A DNA stretch of 7,495 nucleotides from Actinomycetota bacterium (GTDB taxonomy: Bacteria; Actinomycetota; Acidimicrobiia; IMCC26256; BP-133). The notes beneath the pieces were generated by a model. The model made no database searches. It worked only from the letters and a program-made list of their open reading frames with translations, and had not been told where the DNA came from. Positions within the stretch are counted from its first letter, which is position 1. The number at the start of each line of letters is the position of its first letter. Positions 5,703 through 7,495 of this stretch are shown in pieces. The position numbers were made by a program, and so were the translations under genes. The stretch lies in contig JAUZEX010000520.1 in NCBI GenBank assembly GCA_030838815.1, positions 1-7,495 on the forward strand, given 5' to 3'.

Positions 5703-7303
5703 GCACCCCTCCCCCGCCACCGTCTCCGTCCGCCCGTCCGCCGGACACCGCCTATGACCGGCGGTGGTGGACCCTCGGTGTGCTGTGCCTGTCGCTGATG
5801 GTGATCGGTGTCGACAACACGATCCTCAACGTGGCCCTGCCGTCGATCGTGCGGGAGCTGCACGCCCAGGGCTCGGCGCTGCAGTGGATCATCGACGCCT
5901 ACACGATCGTCTTCGCCGGGCTGTTGTTGACGGCCGGCTCGCTCGGCGACCGCTACGGGCGCAAGAAGGCCCTGACCTTCGGGCTGGTGCTGTTCGGCGC
6001 CTTCTCCGCCCTGGCGTCGCAGTCCCGCTCGGCCAACATGCTGATGGTCTGCCGGGGTCTCATGGGGATCGGCGGGGCCTTCATCTTCCCGACGACGCTG
6101 TCGATCCTCACCAACGTCTTCACCGGCCGGGAGCGGGCCCGGGCCATCGGGGTGTGGGCCGGGGTGTCGGGGCTCGGGATCGTCGTCGGGCCCCTCGGCG
6201 GCGGGCTGCTGCTGGAGCACTACTCGTGGGGATCGGTGTTCCTCGTCAACGTGCCGCTGTGCACGCTGGCCATCGTGCTCGGCCGGTTCCTCATCCCCGA
6301 CTCCCGCGACCCCGAGGAGGGCAAGCTCGACCCGGTCGGCGCCCTCCTGTCGATCGGCACGTTGATGACCCTCCTGTACGGGATCATCGAAGGGCCCGAC
6401 CTCGGCTGGACCGACCCGAAGGTTGTGGGCGGTCTCGGGACGGGCCTGGTGCTCCTGGCCCTGTTCGGGGCCTGGGAGCTCCGCACCGCCCACCCGATGC
6501 TCGACGTCCGGATCTTCGCCAACCCCCGATTCTCGGCCGCCTCCGGGGCCATCACGCTGACGTTCTTCGCCCTGTTCGGCTCGACGTTCCTGCTCACGCA
6601 GTACTTCCAGTTCGTGCTCGGCTACTCCCCGCTCAAGGCCGGGATGCTGACCGCACCGGTGGCGGTGGGGATCATGGCCTGCGCGCCGCTGGCGCCCCGG
6701 CTGGTGGATCGGTTCGGCACCAAGCGGGTGGTCACCGGCGGGCTGCTCATCGTCGCCTCCTCACTGGCCGCCTACGCCTCCGACACCCTCATGTCGTCGG
6801 CCGTCCTCGGCGGGCTGGTGCGGATCATCTTCGGTGCCGGCATGGGGTTCACCACCGCCCCTGCCACCGAGTCCATCATGGGCTCCCTGCCGCCGGGGAA
6901 GGCGGGGGTCGGCTCGGCGGTGAACGACACGACCCGCCAGACGGGCGGCGCGCTCGGCGTGGCGGTGATCGGCAGCATCTTCGCCTCCCGCTACCACCGG
7001 GTCGTCGATGCGACGCCGGCGGTGAAGGTGTTGCCGGCCAGCGTCCGGGAGCCGGTGCGGGACTCGATCGGCAAAGCGCTCGAAGCCGCCCGGCAGCTGC
7101 CGGCGGCGGAGGCCAGGATCGCCGTGACGGTGGCCCGCCACGCCTACATCGTGGCCATGCGCCTCGCCTACGGGATCGGCTCCGGTGTCGTGCTGACGGC
7201 CGCCTTCATCGCCTGGCGCTACCTGCCGGCCCGGGCGGCGGCCGAGGTGGCGCCCGGCGACCTCGACCTGACCGACGCCGTGGCGCTGGTCACCGACCGT
7301 TGA
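5699..7303 (+). CDS. MFS multidrug exporter, DHA2 (EmrB/QacA) family
   Basis: A 534-residue inner-membrane proton-coupled antiporter with about 14 predicted helices, the usual size for DHA2 exporters. After a Pro-rich tail (2-16) comes motif D1, VDNTILNVALP (38-48). Motif A, GSLGDRYGRKK (80-90), and motif B around CRGLMGIGGAFIFP (118-131) follow. Motif C, the antiporter signature, is GVSGLGIVVGPLGGG (155-169), followed by SWGSVFLVNVP (176-186). The second half repeats weaker forms (LVDRFGTKR at 335-343). A hydrophilic loop at about 434-478 precedes the last helix, as is typical. Substrates of this family are hydrophobic drugs, dyes or antibiotics. The GTG start overlaps the kinase TGA by 4 bp and fixes the N-terminus; the longer upstream frame is only the kinase read in another frame. 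A PadR gene upstream fits ligand-induced efflux, but direct control is inferred. Confidence 0.92.
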   Translation: MSTPPPPPSPSARPPDTAYDRRWWTLGVLCLSLMVIGVDNTILNVALPSIVRELHAQGSALQWIIDAYTIVFAGLLLTAGSLGDRYGRKKALTFGLVLFGAFSALASQSRSANMLMVCRGLMGIGGAFIFPTTLSILTNVFTGRERARAIGVWAGVSGLGIVVGPLGGGLLLEHYSWGSVFLVNVPLCTLAIVLGRFLIPDSRDPEEGKLDPVGALLSIGTLMTLLYGIIEGPDLGWTDPKVVGGLGTGLVLLALFGAWELRTAHPMLDVRIFANPRFSAASGAITLTFFALFGSTFLLTQYFQFVLGYSPLKAGMLTAPVAVGIMACAPLAPRLVDRFGTKRVVTGGLLIVASSLAAYASDTLMSSAVLGGLVRIIFGAGMGFTTAPATESIMGSLPPGKAGVGSAVNDTTRQTGGALGVAVIGSIFASRYHRVVDATPAVKVLPASVREPVRDSIGKALEAARQLPAAEARIAVTVARHAYIVAMRLAYGIGSGVVLTAAFIAWRYLPARAAAEVAPGDLDLTDAVALVTDR

Positions 7304-7307
7304 TCCC

Positions 7308-7495
7308 ATGGCCGACGTCCGCGACTGTTCGGCGCTGAAAGCGGCCGAGGTTCGGAGCATCGCCGAGTCGATCGAACGGCTGACGGAGATCCGGGACGCC
7401 ACGGCCGGGATCGCCCCCGGGTGCGGTATCGCCCACTTCAGCGACCTGTACCTGACGATCACCCGCACCATCGACCGCCACATCCGGTCCAGGGG
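7308..7495 (+). CDS. Probable DUF5995-family protein, N-terminal part
   Basis: The first 62 codons of a gene that runs off the right edge. ATG lies 4 bp after the MFS stop, so it is probably co-transcribed and perhaps coupled; no clear ribosome site is present. The visible part has a helix (SIAESIERLTEIRDA, 17-31), a short loop with two Cys in the visible region (C7 and C39), then HFSDLYLTITRTIDRHI (43-59). The pattern of an amphipathic helix followed by F-x-x-LYL-x-IT-x-x-I resembles the start of DUF5995 proteins, an actinobacterial family of unknown function. The assignment rests on this short stretch only. Confidence 0.6.
   Translation, partial: MADVRDCSALKAAEVRSIAESIERLTEIRDATAGIAPGCGIAHFSDLYLTITRTIDRHIRSR

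Noticed and set aside
5764..7338. 524-residue plus-strand frame overlapping the MFS gene in another phase
   Set aside because: Arg/Pro/Gly-rich shadow lacking hydrophobic helices, while the 5699-7303 frame has all MFS motifs.
1..7495. CRISPR arrays, transposase genes, tRNA genes, toxin-antitoxin pairs or phage genes
   Set aside because: No regularly spaced direct repeats, terminal inverted repeats, cloverleaf sequences or related protein motifs were seen on either strand.

Overview
The window is very GC-rich, by eye around 70%. Its coding frames are strongly biased to G or C at the third codon position, and GTG starts are frequent. Together with a PadR regulator, an EmrB/QacA-type MFS exporter, a likely DUF5995 protein and apparently leaderless promoters, this suggests an actinobacterium (Actinomycetota), possibly Acidimicrobiia. 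The phylum is an inference. I see no rRNA, tRNA, CRISPR array, insertion sequence or phage gene.

Left half, minus strand, transcribed from about 4095 down to 73: four closely spaced genes that look like one operon. They encode an HD-domain phosphohydrolase-like protein (4095-3550), a fused branched-chain-amino-acid-type ABC transporter with LivM-like permease and LivG-like ATPase in one chain (3495-1747), a small cupin (1730-1371), and an FAD monooxygenase resembling 2,6-dihydroxypyridine 3-monooxygenase (1344-73). Gaps are 54, 16 and 26 bp. Uptake of a small substrate followed by ring hydroxylation is a reasonable reading, but the substrate is unknown. The usual LivH, LivF and LivK partners are absent from the window.

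Centre: a PadR-family regulator (4127 onward, plus strand) is transcribed away from the HD gene. Only 31 bp separate the two starts. That gap holds a 17-bp near-perfect dyad (4108-4124) with promoter -10-like hexamers on both strands placed for leaderless or nearly leaderless transcripts. This looks like a compact bidirectional PadR operator. The PadR gene ends in a strong hairpin whose 3-nt loop is its own TAA stop codon.

Right half, plus strand: a 41-aa small ORF (4867-4992), a cytidylate-kinase-like protein with an altered P-loop (5052-5702), a DHA2-type 14-helix MFS exporter (5699-7303) overlapping the kinase stop codon by 4 bp, and the first 62 codons of a probable DUF5995 protein (7308 to the edge). 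The last three look co-transcribed. I recognise no fully described new system. The most distinctive points are the compact divergent PadR operator, the orphan LivM-LivG fusion in a monooxygenase operon, and the kinase-exporter coupling.
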